This document shows, piece after piece, positions 23,102 to 32,289 of a DNA stretch of 47,897 bases. The first letter of the stretch is position 1; each line of letters opens with the position of its first letter. This DNA is from a virus. Position numbers and translations under genes: made by a program. The notes beneath the pieces are model-generated. The model searched no databases. It saw only the letters and a program-made list of their open reading frames with translations, and was not told the DNA's origin. The stretch spans positions 1-47,897 of IMG/VR virus record IMGVR_UViG_3300021165_001226; one strand, written 5' to 3'.

Positions 23102-24138
23102 GATTCTTTAGTTATTCCATTCAGGTTTGCCAAAATATTATAAAAATGTAATACAAAATTCTGCGGGGAATACATATCAATCAATGTCTTCCTCACATTA
23201 CTATTAATATCTTTAACATCATTATTGTTCAATGATAATACAACATCAATAAGATCATTTAAATCATCCCAATTATTATTACATGCAAAATAAGTCTCTC
23301 TATCTATGTAAGGATTAGGATAAGTAATGACATTATTCATGAAAGGCTTAATCAATATACATCCAATATTCCATGTTTCAAAATCTCTAAAACATATCTC
23401 ACCCATACCGAAAGGAGATACAGCACATGTACTCTTACTCAATGCTATGTTATAAACCTCAGGAGGAAGCTGGCCAGAAACGATATTATAGGTATCATCC
23501 AATTTACCCAACTCGTCCAAGCTCCGCTTTCTATGTCTGCTATAATATAAATCGTTGCGAATTCCAAAGTCATAATTCTCCTTATGATCCGCTTGATAAA
23601 CTGCAAATATATCATGTTCCTTTTTTACTTCATGATTCGCGAATTGCAAATAATGTGGATGATAATACCCGAGATTATAACCAGATAAAACAATGTCATC
23701 ATATCTTTTTACATCATAGGAAACCTTATCCTCCCGGCCGGCATACATGTTCCACCATTCCTTGCCCAATGGAGATGGAATGCTATATACATCTTTACTA
23801 TATATTTGATTCTTTATTAATTTTTCTGCATTGCTATTTTCAAATACATCATAAGATCCTAAAATAGATGGAGAATCAGAACCATCATATAGCATGTATC
23901 TCCCATCTATCTCATGTAATCTTTCTAATCCATAATCAATAGACTCCCGTAAAGACTTCGCCCGCCGGTTAACAAAACATTCATCACCTAAAATGCTTAT
24001 ATCCCAACTGTCTACTATACCCCCAGCAATAATAAAATCTATTCCTACATCTTTGAACAAATCTTTATACATCAAAAATCCTCTATATGTAGCTTTATTT
24101 CTACCCTTAGTATCATCAACCAATCTAATACGTAACAT
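23098..24138 (-). CDS. Glycosyltransferase-like protein (GT-B/exostosin-like)
   Basis: The 346-aa protein starts MLRIRLVDDTKGRNKATYRG, with GIDFIIAGG in the first Rossmann domain. In its C-terminal half, CAVSPFGMGEICFRDFETW followed by NIGCILIKP closely matches the donor-site block of CgeB/exostosin-type transferases (SPFG.GE.C.R..E...G). A short STCAVSP strand precedes it. It overlaps the zinc-ribbon transferase gene by 4 bases. Substrate is unknown. Confidence 0.75.
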   Translation of the reverse strand: MLRIRLVDDTKGRNKATYRGFLMYKDLFKDVGIDFIIAGGIVDSWDISILGDECFVNRRAKSLRESIDYGLERLHEIDGRYMLYDGSDSPSILGSYDVFENSNAEKLIKNQIYSKDVYSIPSPLGKEWWNMYAGREDKVSYDVKRYDDIVLSGYNLGYYHPHYLQFANHEVKKEHDIFAVYQADHKENYDFGIRNDLYYSRHRKRSLDELGKLDDTYNIVSGQLPPEVYNIALSKSTCAVSPFGMGEICFRDFETWNIGCILIKPFMNNVITYPNPYIDRETYFACNNNWDDLNDLIDVVLSLNNNDVKDINSNVRKTLIDMYSPQNFVLHFYNILANLNGITKES

Positions 24139-24164
24139 AAGTTCAACATTTAGGAATAATCATA

Positions 24165-24935
24165 TTATAATTTAGAATACATTTCATTTTGACTTATCTG
24201 CTTATTAATATCCTTAACATGTAATAAGCACCAATTCCAATCACTAGGAATAGCAGAGTAATGTGAATACCCTGTAATTACTTCATGTACTTTATTCTTA
24301 AATCTAATACTATCCTTGTTCCTATATATCCTAGTTTGATAATCCGGAAAATTAATAATAGGCTTATGATAAACAACAATCCTACTATCTCCTTTATCGT
24401 TTACCTTATAATCTTCTTTAATTAGATTATTCGTCTCAAGAACCTTATAGAAGTCACTGTAAATGCTTATAGGCTCCGTAGTAGAACCCATAGCATTATC
24501 CTGTTTACTTATCCCCCATTTCCAATGATTAATCCAATCCTGTGTAATACCTTCTACTATATTTACCCGAGGAACTGCAATCATCTCCATGTTTTCATTA
24601 ATCTCCAACAATTCTCTTAAATTATAAAGCAAATATTGATTCAACAATTCATCTGCATCAATTTGAAAAATCCATTCTCCTCTTGCATGTTTGAATAAAT
24701 TGTTTTTAAATGTAGCAAAATCTCCGTTCAATGGAAAATTTACATGCTTTATAGAATCCGAGATGTCATGATTATTAATTACATGCAAAACATCTTTAGT
24801 TACCTTAGAGGAATCTGTCTGTACTATAATTTCCGTATCTACTCCCAAAACACCTTCTAACTGGGAAAGTAATACAAACAATTCTTCGTTCTCATTGCAA
24901 GCAGTAACACAGTAGGAAATAAATATGTTATCCAA
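24165..24935 (-). CDS. Family 2 glycosyltransferase
   Basis: This 256-aa protein has the compact GT2 core: FISYCVTACNENEELFVLLS, EIIVQTDSSKVTKD at the nucleotide site, FKNNLFKHARGEWIFQIDAD ending in the DAD metal motif, and an INFPDYQTRIYRN strand with KNKVHEV, typical of LPS-type GT2 enzymes (waaE-like group). Its start overlaps the end of the unrecognised 155-aa gene by 8 bases. It most likely adds a hexose or heptose to a growing glycan; the donor cannot be read from sequence. Confidence 0.9.
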   Translation of the reverse strand: MDNIFISYCVTACNENEELFVLLSQLEGVLGVDTEIIVQTDSSKVTKDVLHVINNHDISDSIKHVNFPLNGDFATFKNNLFKHARGEWIFQIDADELLNQYLLYNLRELLEINENMEMIAVPRVNIVEGITQDWINHWKWGISKQDNAMGSTTEPISIYSDFYKVLETNNLIKEDYKVNDKGDSRIVVYHKPIINFPDYQTRIYRNKDSIRFKNKVHEVITGYSHYSAIPSDWNWCLLHVKDINKQISQNEMYSKL

Positions 24936-25395
24936 TTTCTCTGTATTTTGGAGCGTTTAATTCATATAGTTTCTCAAAGGCCAAAGCAAAGCCGTTCGCG
25001 TCAAATTCAATAGAGTTATCCACATCTACTTTACGTTGAATCTCTGCATTTGGGTAAGACTCTACATCATCCTTAGTAAAGTCCACAATAGCACAAACTT
25101 TCCATACTAATTTCCTATTCTCACCCTCGTCCGGAAAAATAACCGCCTTGTCCAATGAGAATATAAAAGGGTACCAAACGCAATGATCCACGTCAATGTG
25201 CCGCTTGTCGATACAAATCCGGGGCAGCGTCGACTCATACTGAATCTGATTATCCGAGCCAAGAACAAGACTTGAGTCCGTATAGTAGCCGCTGCCCATA
25301 CATAATTTGGTAAGAATTCCAGAGTCAGTAAGTTCAACAATAACTTCGTCTTTCCCTGTAATAGGAGATTTCTCTTCTAATGTTTCGCTAATCAT
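24928..25395 (-). CDS. Conserved-looking hypothetical protein, 155 aa
   Basis: The 155-aa product is unrecognised. It contains LCMGSGYYTDSSLVLGSDN, a segment with ICIDKRHIDVDHCVWYPFIF and then KAVIFPDEGENRKLVWKV. I recall similar strings (LCM.TGY, WYP, FP.G, W) from uncharacterised proteins of T4-like marine phages, but cannot name a family. It overlaps both neighbouring glycosyltransferase genes, so it belongs to their transcript. It could be a structural protein left inside the island or an accessory factor. Confidence 0.65.
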   Translation of the reverse strand: MISETLEEKSPITGKDEVIVELTDSGILTKLCMGSGYYTDSSLVLGSDNQIQYESTLPRICIDKRHIDVDHCVWYPFIFSLDKAVIFPDEGENRKLVWKVCAIVDFTKDDVESYPNAEIQRKVDVDNSIEFDANGFALAFEKLYELNAPKYREIG

Positions 25396-26681
25396 TCTAC
25401 TAGTTTTAGTTTTGGTAATTTTAATGTATTTAATTTAGGTTGATTACTAGACTGATCTATTTCAATAGAATCCAGGATTTCCTCTAACTTATCTACCATT
25501 TTCTCAAAAGAAAAATGAGTTAGTGTATGTACTCTTTGCTTTTCTGCATTCTCCTTATGTTTTTTATATCTAGTAAAAACATCTGCAATAACTCCAGCCG
25601 AATACATATAATCTACGGTAAACCATTTTGCGTCCTGAATAAACCAATCGTTTACTACAGATCTATCTACTTGTTCCAATCTACCAGGAAGAAGTGAAGA
25701 ATACTTAGGGTGTAAGAAGTCAAGCTGTCCGGACCAATTAGAAGCGATAATAGGCTTTCCGGTTACAGAAAATTCTGCTAAAGGCCTGCCGTATCCCTCT
25801 CCCTTAGTAAAAGAAATCATCGCCTTTACTTTTGGGTCATTATACAGATTGTTCATTTCACCATCCGATAAATCTCCATGGAGTATATAGATGTTAGGTC
25901 CAGCTTCTCCATCTAGTATAGATCTAATTTTAGATTGTATTTCATTTAAATCACCTACCGAGTATTTACCTCCACTAGTTTTCAATATTAACGCCGGCCT
26001 ATTGTTTGCGGGCATTCGTTTAAAGGTATCAAAAAATACTTTTATCATGGCTCCTACATTCTTTCTATCATTTCCAAAAGAACCTTGCAGCCAATGTCCT
26101 ACAAATAGATAACAGAAGTCTTCCTTGACATGCTCTAAAATCCCCATATTTTCATCAGGATCCATTTTATTAGTGTATAGTGTCGTGTCAACCCCCTCAA
26201 ATAAAATCTCCTTCCTGAGGCCATCTCTGAGCTTTAGAGTTCCTTCGAGTTGATTTGTATTTTTGTTTACCTTGTCAAAAACAGAATCGTTTATAACATC
26301 CAAAGAATGCTTAGATGTTGTAAGAAGCATATCCATGTTATTACATCCTTCAATCCATTTAGGAGCACACATGTCTGTCTCAATTCCAGCAGTAAATCCT
26401 ATATTATATTTTCCACATCTAACAAATTCATTAGGAATAGTCAGTTGTATAAAAATATCGTCATTTGCGTCAGTTTTAGGTACAATTCTTTTAATAATCT
26501 CCAAATCATTTGAATTATTTTTGTCTAGTGCATTAGTCGGAGTGTTTCCCCATGCTGTAGAAACAATTTTTAAATCGTACTTATCCTGTAGTGCTATTAG
26601 TGCCCAGGCAATATCTCTTCCGTGCGCTCCATATCCTGAGGCTGTATATACAGGTGCTACTAGAGTTACTTTCTTTTTCAT
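25392..26681 (-). CDS. Family 4 glycosyltransferase (GT-B)
   Basis: The 429-aa protein opens KKVTLVAPVYTASGYGAHGR, has a DFCYLFVGHWLQGSFGNDRK hinge and an EGYGRPLAEF motif (the EX7E of GT4 enzymes) followed by GKPIIASNWSGQLDFL. These are standard for retaining GT-B transferases acting on nucleotide sugars. A neighbouring gene of the same type overlaps by 4 bases, so two GT4 enzymes are made together. The C-terminal tail is Leu/Lys/Pro-rich (KLNTLKLPKLKLVE). Confidence 0.93.
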   Translation of the reverse strand: MKKKVTLVAPVYTASGYGAHGRDIAWALIALQDKYDLKIVSTAWGNTPTNALDKNNSNDLEIIKRIVPKTDANDDIFIQLTIPNEFVRCGKYNIGFTAGIETDMCAPKWIEGCNNMDMLLTTSKHSLDVINDSVFDKVNKNTNQLEGTLKLRDGLRKEILFEGVDTTLYTNKMDPDENMGILEHVKEDFCYLFVGHWLQGSFGNDRKNVGAMIKVFFDTFKRMPANNRPALILKTSGGKYSVGDLNEIQSKIRSILDGEAGPNIYILHGDLSDGEMNNLYNDPKVKAMISFTKGEGYGRPLAEFSVTGKPIIASNWSGQLDFLHPKYSSLLPGRLEQVDRSVVNDWFIQDAKWFTVDYMYSAGVIADVFTRYKKHKENAEKQRVHTLTHFSFEKMVDKLEEILDSIEIDQSSNQPKLNTLKLPKLKLVE

Positions 26682-28174
26682 AAAATTCCTATTGCTTTAT
26701 TAGTTTTTTCTGGTTTTATTTTGTGAAGTGAGAATTTAGATCTAGGCTTCCAGTTATCTAAGGCTATACCTATGTTTTTAATAAATCTATTACTCATTTC
26801 TTCTGCTGACATACCTATCTCAGGATTTAAGGCAAAGTCTATACCTTTACTTCCTAAAGCTTTTCTTTCTGTTCTAGGAATATTGTACCAATGTAAAAGG
26901 GCTACAGCTACATCCTCAAAAGAAACTCTATCGTCAAAGATGTACGGAGTTGCCGGGGAACCTTGTAAAGATCTATTGCTAGGAAATACTGGATAAGCCC
27001 ATTCTCCATGATTTCTAAGTACCCCCGAATGATTTGTAGGGAACTCTTTTGTGAACTTCATGTGATTTCCTTTGCTGTCAACAAATCCGCATTGATCTTG
27101 TAGACCACCGGTTACATTGTTTATGATAGGCGTTCCGGCCATTATGGCTTCAGCACCGGATAATCCGAAACCTTCGTTAGATGCTATGTTAACAACAACA
27201 TCAGCGAAATTATACCAAAAATTTAAAGTCTTAGTATCTATCTTTTTATCCGAAAAGATAACTTTTCCTATTGGATTTATGGCTTTTACTGTGGCTATTA
27301 AATCTGTTCCGTTTCCATCAATAGGGTCGGTGTGCATAACCAAGACACATCTACTAGCTTTGTTCTCATCTCTTAGAAGCTCACAGAATTTACTAAAAGC
27401 GAGAATAACATCTCCTGGTTGTTTTCTTCTAATATTTCTGTTATTCCAGAAGACTAGAAAATCGGTAGGAGTTTCCTTTTTAAATTCGGATATATACTTT
27501 GTATATTCTTCAAATACTTCGCTTTTCTCTGATATTTTATAAATGTGCTTATTGTTTATACCATGCGGGATATAAGCGGTATATGTTGTATCATTTGAAA
27601 AGTTTTCAGGCATTCCACAATCTAAGTCATGTGTCTTATACTCATTTTCTTCTAATACTATATTAACTAAATTATGAGTCTGTTTAGAAATGTTAAATAT
27701 AAAATCACATGATGCATAAAATTCTGCATTCCAATGAGGGTATGGTAAATCATCCCATATATTATAATACATTAATGGAATAGATGTTCTAATTTCTCTT
27801 TCCATGTCGTATAACCACTCCCAAAAACGAGGATCTGTAAAATGCAATATTGCATCAGGCGATTCTCTAGAAATAATTTCTCTTAGTTTTTGAGGGTCTC
27901 CATATCCATTATTAGGATAAATCAATACGCTAGCGTCATCAATACCCATTTCTTTATTAACATCTTCGGAAACATCAATTATTTTACCTGCGTCTGGATT
28001 TTTTATAGCAGCACCTAGTTGAATCCAATCAAAGTGTTTTGCTGTCCCAACTACAAGTTCTCTAGACATTACGCCAATACCTGAATTTAGACGCAGGTCA
28101 TCCGAAAGAAGTAGTATTTTTTTCTTCTTTGGCCTATTAGTTATTTTCCTTAATTTAGGTAATTCAAAATTCAT
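26678..28174 (-). CDS. Family 4 glycosyltransferase (GT-B)
   Basis: The 498-aa protein has an N-terminal basic leader (KLRKITNRPKKKKILLLSDD), then the GT-B domain with SGIGVMSRELVVG, a TDFLVFWNNRNIRRKQPGDV phosphate-loop region with Arg/Lys typical of the donor site, and EGFGLSGAEAIMAGTPII (EX7E motif) in the C-terminal domain. It is the first gene of the sugar island in transcription order, about 20 bases after the nuclease gene of the replication module, so the two modules are probably co-transcribed. Confidence 0.93.
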   Translation of the reverse strand: MNFELPKLRKITNRPKKKKILLLSDDLRLNSGIGVMSRELVVGTAKHFDWIQLGAAIKNPDAGKIIDVSEDVNKEMGIDDASVLIYPNNGYGDPQKLREIISRESPDAILHFTDPRFWEWLYDMEREIRTSIPLMYYNIWDDLPYPHWNAEFYASCDFIFNISKQTHNLVNIVLEENEYKTHDLDCGMPENFSNDTTYTAYIPHGINNKHIYKISEKSEVFEEYTKYISEFKKETPTDFLVFWNNRNIRRKQPGDVILAFSKFCELLRDENKASRCVLVMHTDPIDGNGTDLIATVKAINPIGKVIFSDKKIDTKTLNFWYNFADVVVNIASNEGFGLSGAEAIMAGTPIINNVTGGLQDQCGFVDSKGNHMKFTKEFPTNHSGVLRNHGEWAYPVFPSNRSLQGSPATPYIFDDRVSFEDVAVALLHWYNIPRTERKALGSKGIDFALNPEIGMSAEEMSNRFIKNIGIALDNWKPRSKFSLHKIKPEKTNKAIGIL

Positions 28175-28192
28175 TTTATGTAATTTGTGATT

Positions 28193-29146
28193 TTATAATC
28201 TATTCTCTACAGGACAAATATCATGTCTATCATTAAATTCGCAGTAATTACAGTTAAAGCAATTATTTCCTGTTACGGCTGGGTATTCTATATCATGTCT
28301 GTAATTTCCTTCTTTGTCAAATACCGTTTTTACGAAATCTTTAAAACTATCTAAAGCTAAATCAGTAGATTTATTTGATTGAGCAGGCTTAAACAACTGT
28401 ACTCTACTAAGAGGGAAATCATAAGCATCCGTTATTCTTCTCACTATAGTAAACCTTGTATCTATTTTTTTATAATCTAATCCTAGGCTCTTGGATAGAA
28501 AAGCCTTATATAGTAATACCTGAGATGTTTTTACTTTATCCTTCTTAGAGTAAGAACTCCATCCTTTGCCGGAAGTTTTTATATCGTCTATGATTAAAGT
28601 ATTATTAAGTTTGTCATAAAATAATAAGTCTATAAACAGAATAAAATAGAGAGGCTCCTCCGAATTTAGTATTTTTACCATCAGAGGAACCTCTACGCCC
28701 AAAAGCGTCCAATTTTGTCTATCATAATATGAATTATAGTTACTTCTTATATGATTTAGAATTTTTACACCTTGTTCACAAAATTCAGACAATTCCGAAC
28801 TTGTGGAAAAATGTTTTCCGTAATTATTGTAATCTCTCTTATATATCTCTTTTATTTTATTTATTAACTCTGTATCAAAATCAACTTTTCCATTATCTTT
28901 AGCGCTCTTGTCGTGATACAAAGTTATGTATTCCTGTAGTACTTCGTGAAACGCCGTCCCAAAAGTCATGTGTATCGAAGGAGGTCTTGTACCTAGCTTT
29001 AAAGCGTAGCTCAAAAACCATTTTTTAGCACATTGACTATACATGGAGAACTGAGAGAAAGAAACATGTCTGTGAGGTTTTTTCTTTACTTCATTAGCAA
29101 AAACTATAGCCTCATTCAACTTTACTTTTAAATCTTCCAAAACCAT
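28193..29146 (-). CDS. PD-(D/E)XK nuclease (RecB/Cas4-like) with Fe-S cysteines
   Basis: The 317-aa protein has the RecB-family order: FSQFSMYSQCAKKWFLSYAL with Cys at the start, a GTAFHEVLQEY His motif, FIDLLFYDK with Asp, then IIDDIKTSGK (D-x-K) and SQVLLYKAFL (Gln-Tyr motif). Three cysteines near the C terminus (NNCFNCNYCEF plus DICP) complete a Cas4/AddB-type Fe-S cluster site. Family members are exonucleases that process DNA ends. Phage versions serve recombination or replication. It lies beside the zinc-ribbon gene and the DNA polymerase. Confidence 0.92.
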   Translation of the reverse strand: MVLEDLKVKLNEAIVFANEVKKKPHRHVSFSQFSMYSQCAKKWFLSYALKLGTRPPSIHMTFGTAFHEVLQEYITLYHDKSAKDNGKVDFDTELINKIKEIYKRDYNNYGKHFSTSSELSEFCEQGVKILNHIRSNYNSYYDRQNWTLLGVEVPLMVKILNSEEPLYFILFIDLLFYDKLNNTLIIDDIKTSGKGWSSYSKKDKVKTSQVLLYKAFLSKSLGLDYKKIDTRFTIVRRITDAYDFPLSRVQLFKPAQSNKSTDLALDSFKDFVKTVFDKEGNYRHDIEYPAVTGNNCFNCNYCEFNDRHDICPVENRL

Positions 29147-29155
29147 TTATTTTAC

Positions 29156-29377
29156 TTATGACAATTTTTCCATATCTATTGGCTCTCCGCAAGCGTCGCA
29201 TACAAATGCGGGCATAGTGACAACTTTGTCTTTAGTAGTGCCAGTGTATAGCTTACTAATCCTTTTTAGGATTAAAACTTGCTTAAAATATTCATGTCCG
29301 CAAGCATCACAGCAGATAGAATCCATTTGTTCCGGAGTTATCTGTAATTTTGCAGGTTCCATTGGTGGTAAATTCAT
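29156..29377 (-). CDS. Small zinc-ribbon protein, 73 aa
   Basis: The 73-aa product holds two CxxC knuckles: CCDACGHEYF and, 35 residues on, FVCDACGEPI, so it should bind one zinc. The loop between (VLILKRISKLYTGTTKD) is basic. Similar tiny zinc-ribbon genes occur near replication or late-transcription genes of T4-like phages. It lies between the Cas4-like nuclease and the DNA polymerase, which suggests a role in replication or in transcription control, but no direct evidence exists. Confidence 0.8.
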   Translation of the reverse strand: MNLPPMEPAKLQITPEQMDSICCDACGHEYFKQVLILKRISKLYTGTTKDKVVTMPAFVCDACGEPIDMEKLS

Positions 29378-29430
29378 TCTTTTAGTTTTTAATAAAACGT
29401 TAAAGTAAATAAAAAGTTTAATGTTTACAA

Positions 29431-29454
29431 TAATTAGTTAATATTTACTAATTA
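29431..29454. terminator. A/T-only hairpin after polymerase gene
   Basis: An 8-bp perfect stem TAATTAGT/ACTAATTA with an 8-base A/T loop overlaps the stop codon of the DNA polymerase gene. It has no G/C clamp or T tract, so termination is doubtful; it could influence mRNA ends between the polymerase and the zinc-ribbon gene. Confidence 0.3.
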
Positions 29455-31809
29455 ATGTCCTTCTTGCCAATTTTTAGATAATTCCGGAGGTGCTTTTAAA
29501 TCTATACTTAATTTTGTAGAGTTTTCCATTATATCTTGAACTATGCTTAATGCCTCGTCTTTCCTAGAGTTTTCTACTTTAAATATTAACTGGTCATGGA
29601 TTTGAGCTACTACAAGTCCTTTGATTCCTCTTTTTATAAATTCTCTATTAACTAATAAAGCGGATTTATTTACAATATGAGCCGCCATAGACTGTATTTG
29701 AATATTCTTGGCATTGTTTAATCCGTTTTTATAATCTCTATACATGTCTATAATTTCTTTCTCACTGAAATCTCTTTTTAAACTTTCTCTAAAATCATAA
29801 TCAAGTAGCTTGTCTTTAAATTTACTGTAATATTCTTTTACTTTTGGTAAATGTCTTATTCTTCCGGATTGGCATTTAATGTATCCATTATTTTTTACAA
29901 ACTCTTCACTTTCTATCATCCATTTTTTAAGTTCTGGATAGGCATTTAAGTATCCATCTATTAATATTTTAGCTTCTTTTGTGGGAACCTCTATAGTTTT
30001 ACCTAAAGCGAAAGCAGACATCCCGTAAGGAATGCCTAAAGAATAACTTTTTGCTTTGTTTCTCAAGGTCTTGTTGACTTTCTTTAAAAAATTACTGTCC
30101 TCCGGATCTGCCGAGTATTGAGGTAATTTTTCTGTGTCTATTGCAATACGGGAGTAGAAATCCCAATTCTTTCTGAATATATCCCTAAGGCCTTCGTCTC
30201 CGCTTATATGTGCGAATATGTGAGGTTCTAAACTAACATAATCACAATCTATGAAAGTAGTATCTTCGTCGCAGATAAAAAAGGTTCTAATCATATTAGT
30301 GTACTTATACACTCTAGGATCTACTCCTTGATCTGATTCAAAAGGTCTCGGAAGTTGCTGCGCGTCACTACTATATCTTCCGGAAACAGTTCCGTGCTGT
30401 TGGTAATAAAAATAGTATCTTCCATCTTCGCAGCTATCTAAAAATCTGTCCATGTACGCTGATTTCAGTTTATTCAGCTTATTGTACACAGTTAATTTTT
30501 TACTCCAATCATATTTATCACTTATGGATTCTACAAAAGACTCATTAAACTGTGCTGCTCCTTTATCTGTATATGTTATTGGCTTTTCGTTTAAAAAATT
30601 AAATACAAAAGAAGCTAATTGCTGTTTTGAATTAATATTTATAAGTTCATTATCATTGGCTTTTTTCCACAAATTAACAGAGGAAAAAGCTAGAAGTTTT
30701 TTAAGATTATCTGAAATAGCTGTAGGTAGAAATGATTCTCCTAAAAGATATGTTTTTATCTCGCTGTCAGGTAAAGTTAGTACTTTATTTTTTAATATTT
30801 TTATTTCATTTTTATCATTTAAAAAATGATTAGAAATTCCGGCTAATTTAACAAGTTCCGGTAAGATAGCACCTCTTACTGGAATCCATGAATTATTTTC
30901 TTTCTTAAATGAAGGATACTTGCTATTAGCGGTAGAATAAACCCAACTTTTAAATTCATTAGACTCTCTTAATGAAGCATACACCTCTTCTTTTATAACT
31001 TTTATGTCTTCTATAATATCTCTCTGAGCGCCTTCAATTTTATTGAAGTCCATTAAAATTCCCTCTCTTTCCATAGGAACCGTTACCTCCTTATATAGAG
31101 GCATTACTTCAATATTATAGAAAAAATCTTCAAGTCCTTCCTTTTCTAACACTTTAGAAAAAAGAAGATAAATCCTTAATGTTAAATCGGTATCTGCACA
31201 GGCGTACTTTGATAGAATACTTAAATCAGCCTTATATATTTCAAAATTACTTTGGGTTACAAGACCTCCATTATTTTTTACAGACTCTTTCATCAAAATC
31301 TGTTCTTCGTTCGCTTCTTTGTCAACATCTAAATCTATGTACTTTTGAACAAGTTTTCCAATAGACTTAAGAGCAAATGGTCTGCCGTATCCAATAGATC
31401 CCTCCTCTCTAGTTGTATGAACTAATAGAATAGTATCTGCGTGTAAAGATGGGAGTAAATCAATTCCATAATTACTTAGTACAATAGAAGTATCATAAGA
31501 GGCATTGTGCATTATTAGCTTCTTACCTACTAATTTATTAATAAGACCTTTGGCTAATTTAACATTACTGTAAGAATCTGTGGACAAAGCAATTAGTTCT
31601 TGTTTTTCTACAGACCACTCATGAGTAGGTAGATAGTAAGATAGCCCAGGCTCAAACCCAAATGACATGCCTACGATAAGGTCTTTTCTTACATTAAGGC
31701 CTGTTGACTCCACGTCAAAACTTATAATGCTGTAGGTATTTATCTTCTCAGCTAAATCCTTTACTTCATCTAAGTTTTTACATGTAATATAATTTTTTAT
31801 GATTGCCAT
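29452..31809 (-). CDS. Family A DNA polymerase (PolA-like) with 3'-5' exonuclease
   Basis: This 785-aa polymerase has an N-terminal DEDD exonuclease (FDVEST with Asp32/Glu34, HNASYD, YACADTDLT). The polymerase domain carries the TVSGRYSSDAQQLPR fingers segment, motif A FIDCDYVSLEPHIF (Asp523), motif B TLRNKAKSYSLGIPYG (Arg583, Lys587, Tyr595) and motif C AQIHDQLIFKV (His738, Asp739). Motif C has Gln where many enzymes have Glu (HDE). The 5'-nuclease domain of bacterial Pol I is absent; a separate FEN-like gene lies at 36769-37791. It is probably the replicative polymerase, since T4-type family B polymerase is not seen here. Confidence 0.97.
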   Translation of the reverse strand: MAIIKNYITCKNLDEVKDLAEKINTYSIISFDVESTGLNVRKDLIVGMSFGFEPGLSYYLPTHEWSVEKQELIALSTDSYSNVKLAKGLINKLVGKKLIMHNASYDTSIVLSNYGIDLLPSLHADTILLVHTTREEGSIGYGRPFALKSIGKLVQKYIDLDVDKEANEEQILMKESVKNNGGLVTQSNFEIYKADLSILSKYACADTDLTLRIYLLFSKVLEKEGLEDFFYNIEVMPLYKEVTVPMEREGILMDFNKIEGAQRDIIEDIKVIKEEVYASLRESNEFKSWVYSTANSKYPSFKKENNSWIPVRGAILPELVKLAGISNHFLNDKNEIKILKNKVLTLPDSEIKTYLLGESFLPTAISDNLKKLLAFSSVNLWKKANDNELININSKQQLASFVFNFLNEKPITYTDKGAAQFNESFVESISDKYDWSKKLTVYNKLNKLKSAYMDRFLDSCEDGRYYFYYQQHGTVSGRYSSDAQQLPRPFESDQGVDPRVYKYTNMIRTFFICDEDTTFIDCDYVSLEPHIFAHISGDEGLRDIFRKNWDFYSRIAIDTEKLPQYSADPEDSNFLKKVNKTLRNKAKSYSLGIPYGMSAFALGKTIEVPTKEAKILIDGYLNAYPELKKWMIESEEFVKNNGYIKCQSGRIRHLPKVKEYYSKFKDKLLDYDFRESLKRDFSEKEIIDMYRDYKNGLNNAKNIQIQSMAAHIVNKSALLVNREFIKRGIKGLVVAQIHDQLIFKVENSRKDEALSIVQDIMENSTKLSIDLKAPPELSKNWQEGH

Positions 31810-31836
31810 AACCTTTTTTTATAAAAACCAAATGTA

Positions 31837-32280
31837 TTATAAGTAATCTGAAATAAATTTTAACATCTCCTCTATTGTAGCATCTCTTCTTCCTGTATTC
31901 GCAAAAATAGTAGTTAAAACAACATTATCTTTACGATACCCAATATTATTATCTAATCTATCTAAACTAGGCTTCCTTAACCTATCTTTCATTGTAAAAT
32001 CTATTGGTATATTTAGCCAATAACACATTCCGTTTTGCTTTTCTTTTAACTCTTCTAAAAAATTACCATTTACTTCTTTATCTCTAAATCTCTTCTCTTT
32101 ACTTTTATCACTCTCATTTTCTTCTTTTTTCCTAGTTTCTCTACCTATTACACCATTTAATACTCTATACTTCCAGTTACCATTGTAACATTTTTTACAA
32201 ACACATCGCCTCTTTCCACTTCCTTTAAAATGAAAATCTTCATCTTCTTTTGTAATGTTACAATTACTGCATTTTTTCAT
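31837..32280 (-). CDS. HNH-like endonuclease with zinc-ribbon N terminus
   Basis: The 147-aa protein starts with a zinc ribbon, CSNCNITKEDEDF...CVCKKCYNGN (residues 4-34). It ends with a region matching phage HNH/His-Me nucleases that resolve as GMCYWLNIPIDF, then KPSLDRLDNNIGYRKDNVVL and TTIFANTGR. This SLDRLDN..GY...NV arrangement is common in free-standing nucleases of phages. It sits between the polymerase and ribonucleotide-reductase-region genes, a classic insertion place for homing enzymes. It is more divergent than the two other HNH proteins in the window. Confidence 0.7.
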   Translation of the reverse strand: MKKCSNCNITKEDEDFHFKGSGKRRCVCKKCYNGNWKYRVLNGVIGRETRKKEENESDKSKEKRFRDKEVNGNFLEELKEKQNGMCYWLNIPIDFTMKDRLRKPSLDRLDNNIGYRKDNVVLTTIFANTGRRDATIEEMLKFISDYL

Positions 32281-32289
32281 ATAATCGTG

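Noticed and set aside
28193-29146. Cas4 of a CRISPR system
   Set aside because: No other cas gene or array is seen; the Cas4/RecB-like nuclease fits a phage replication or recombination module.
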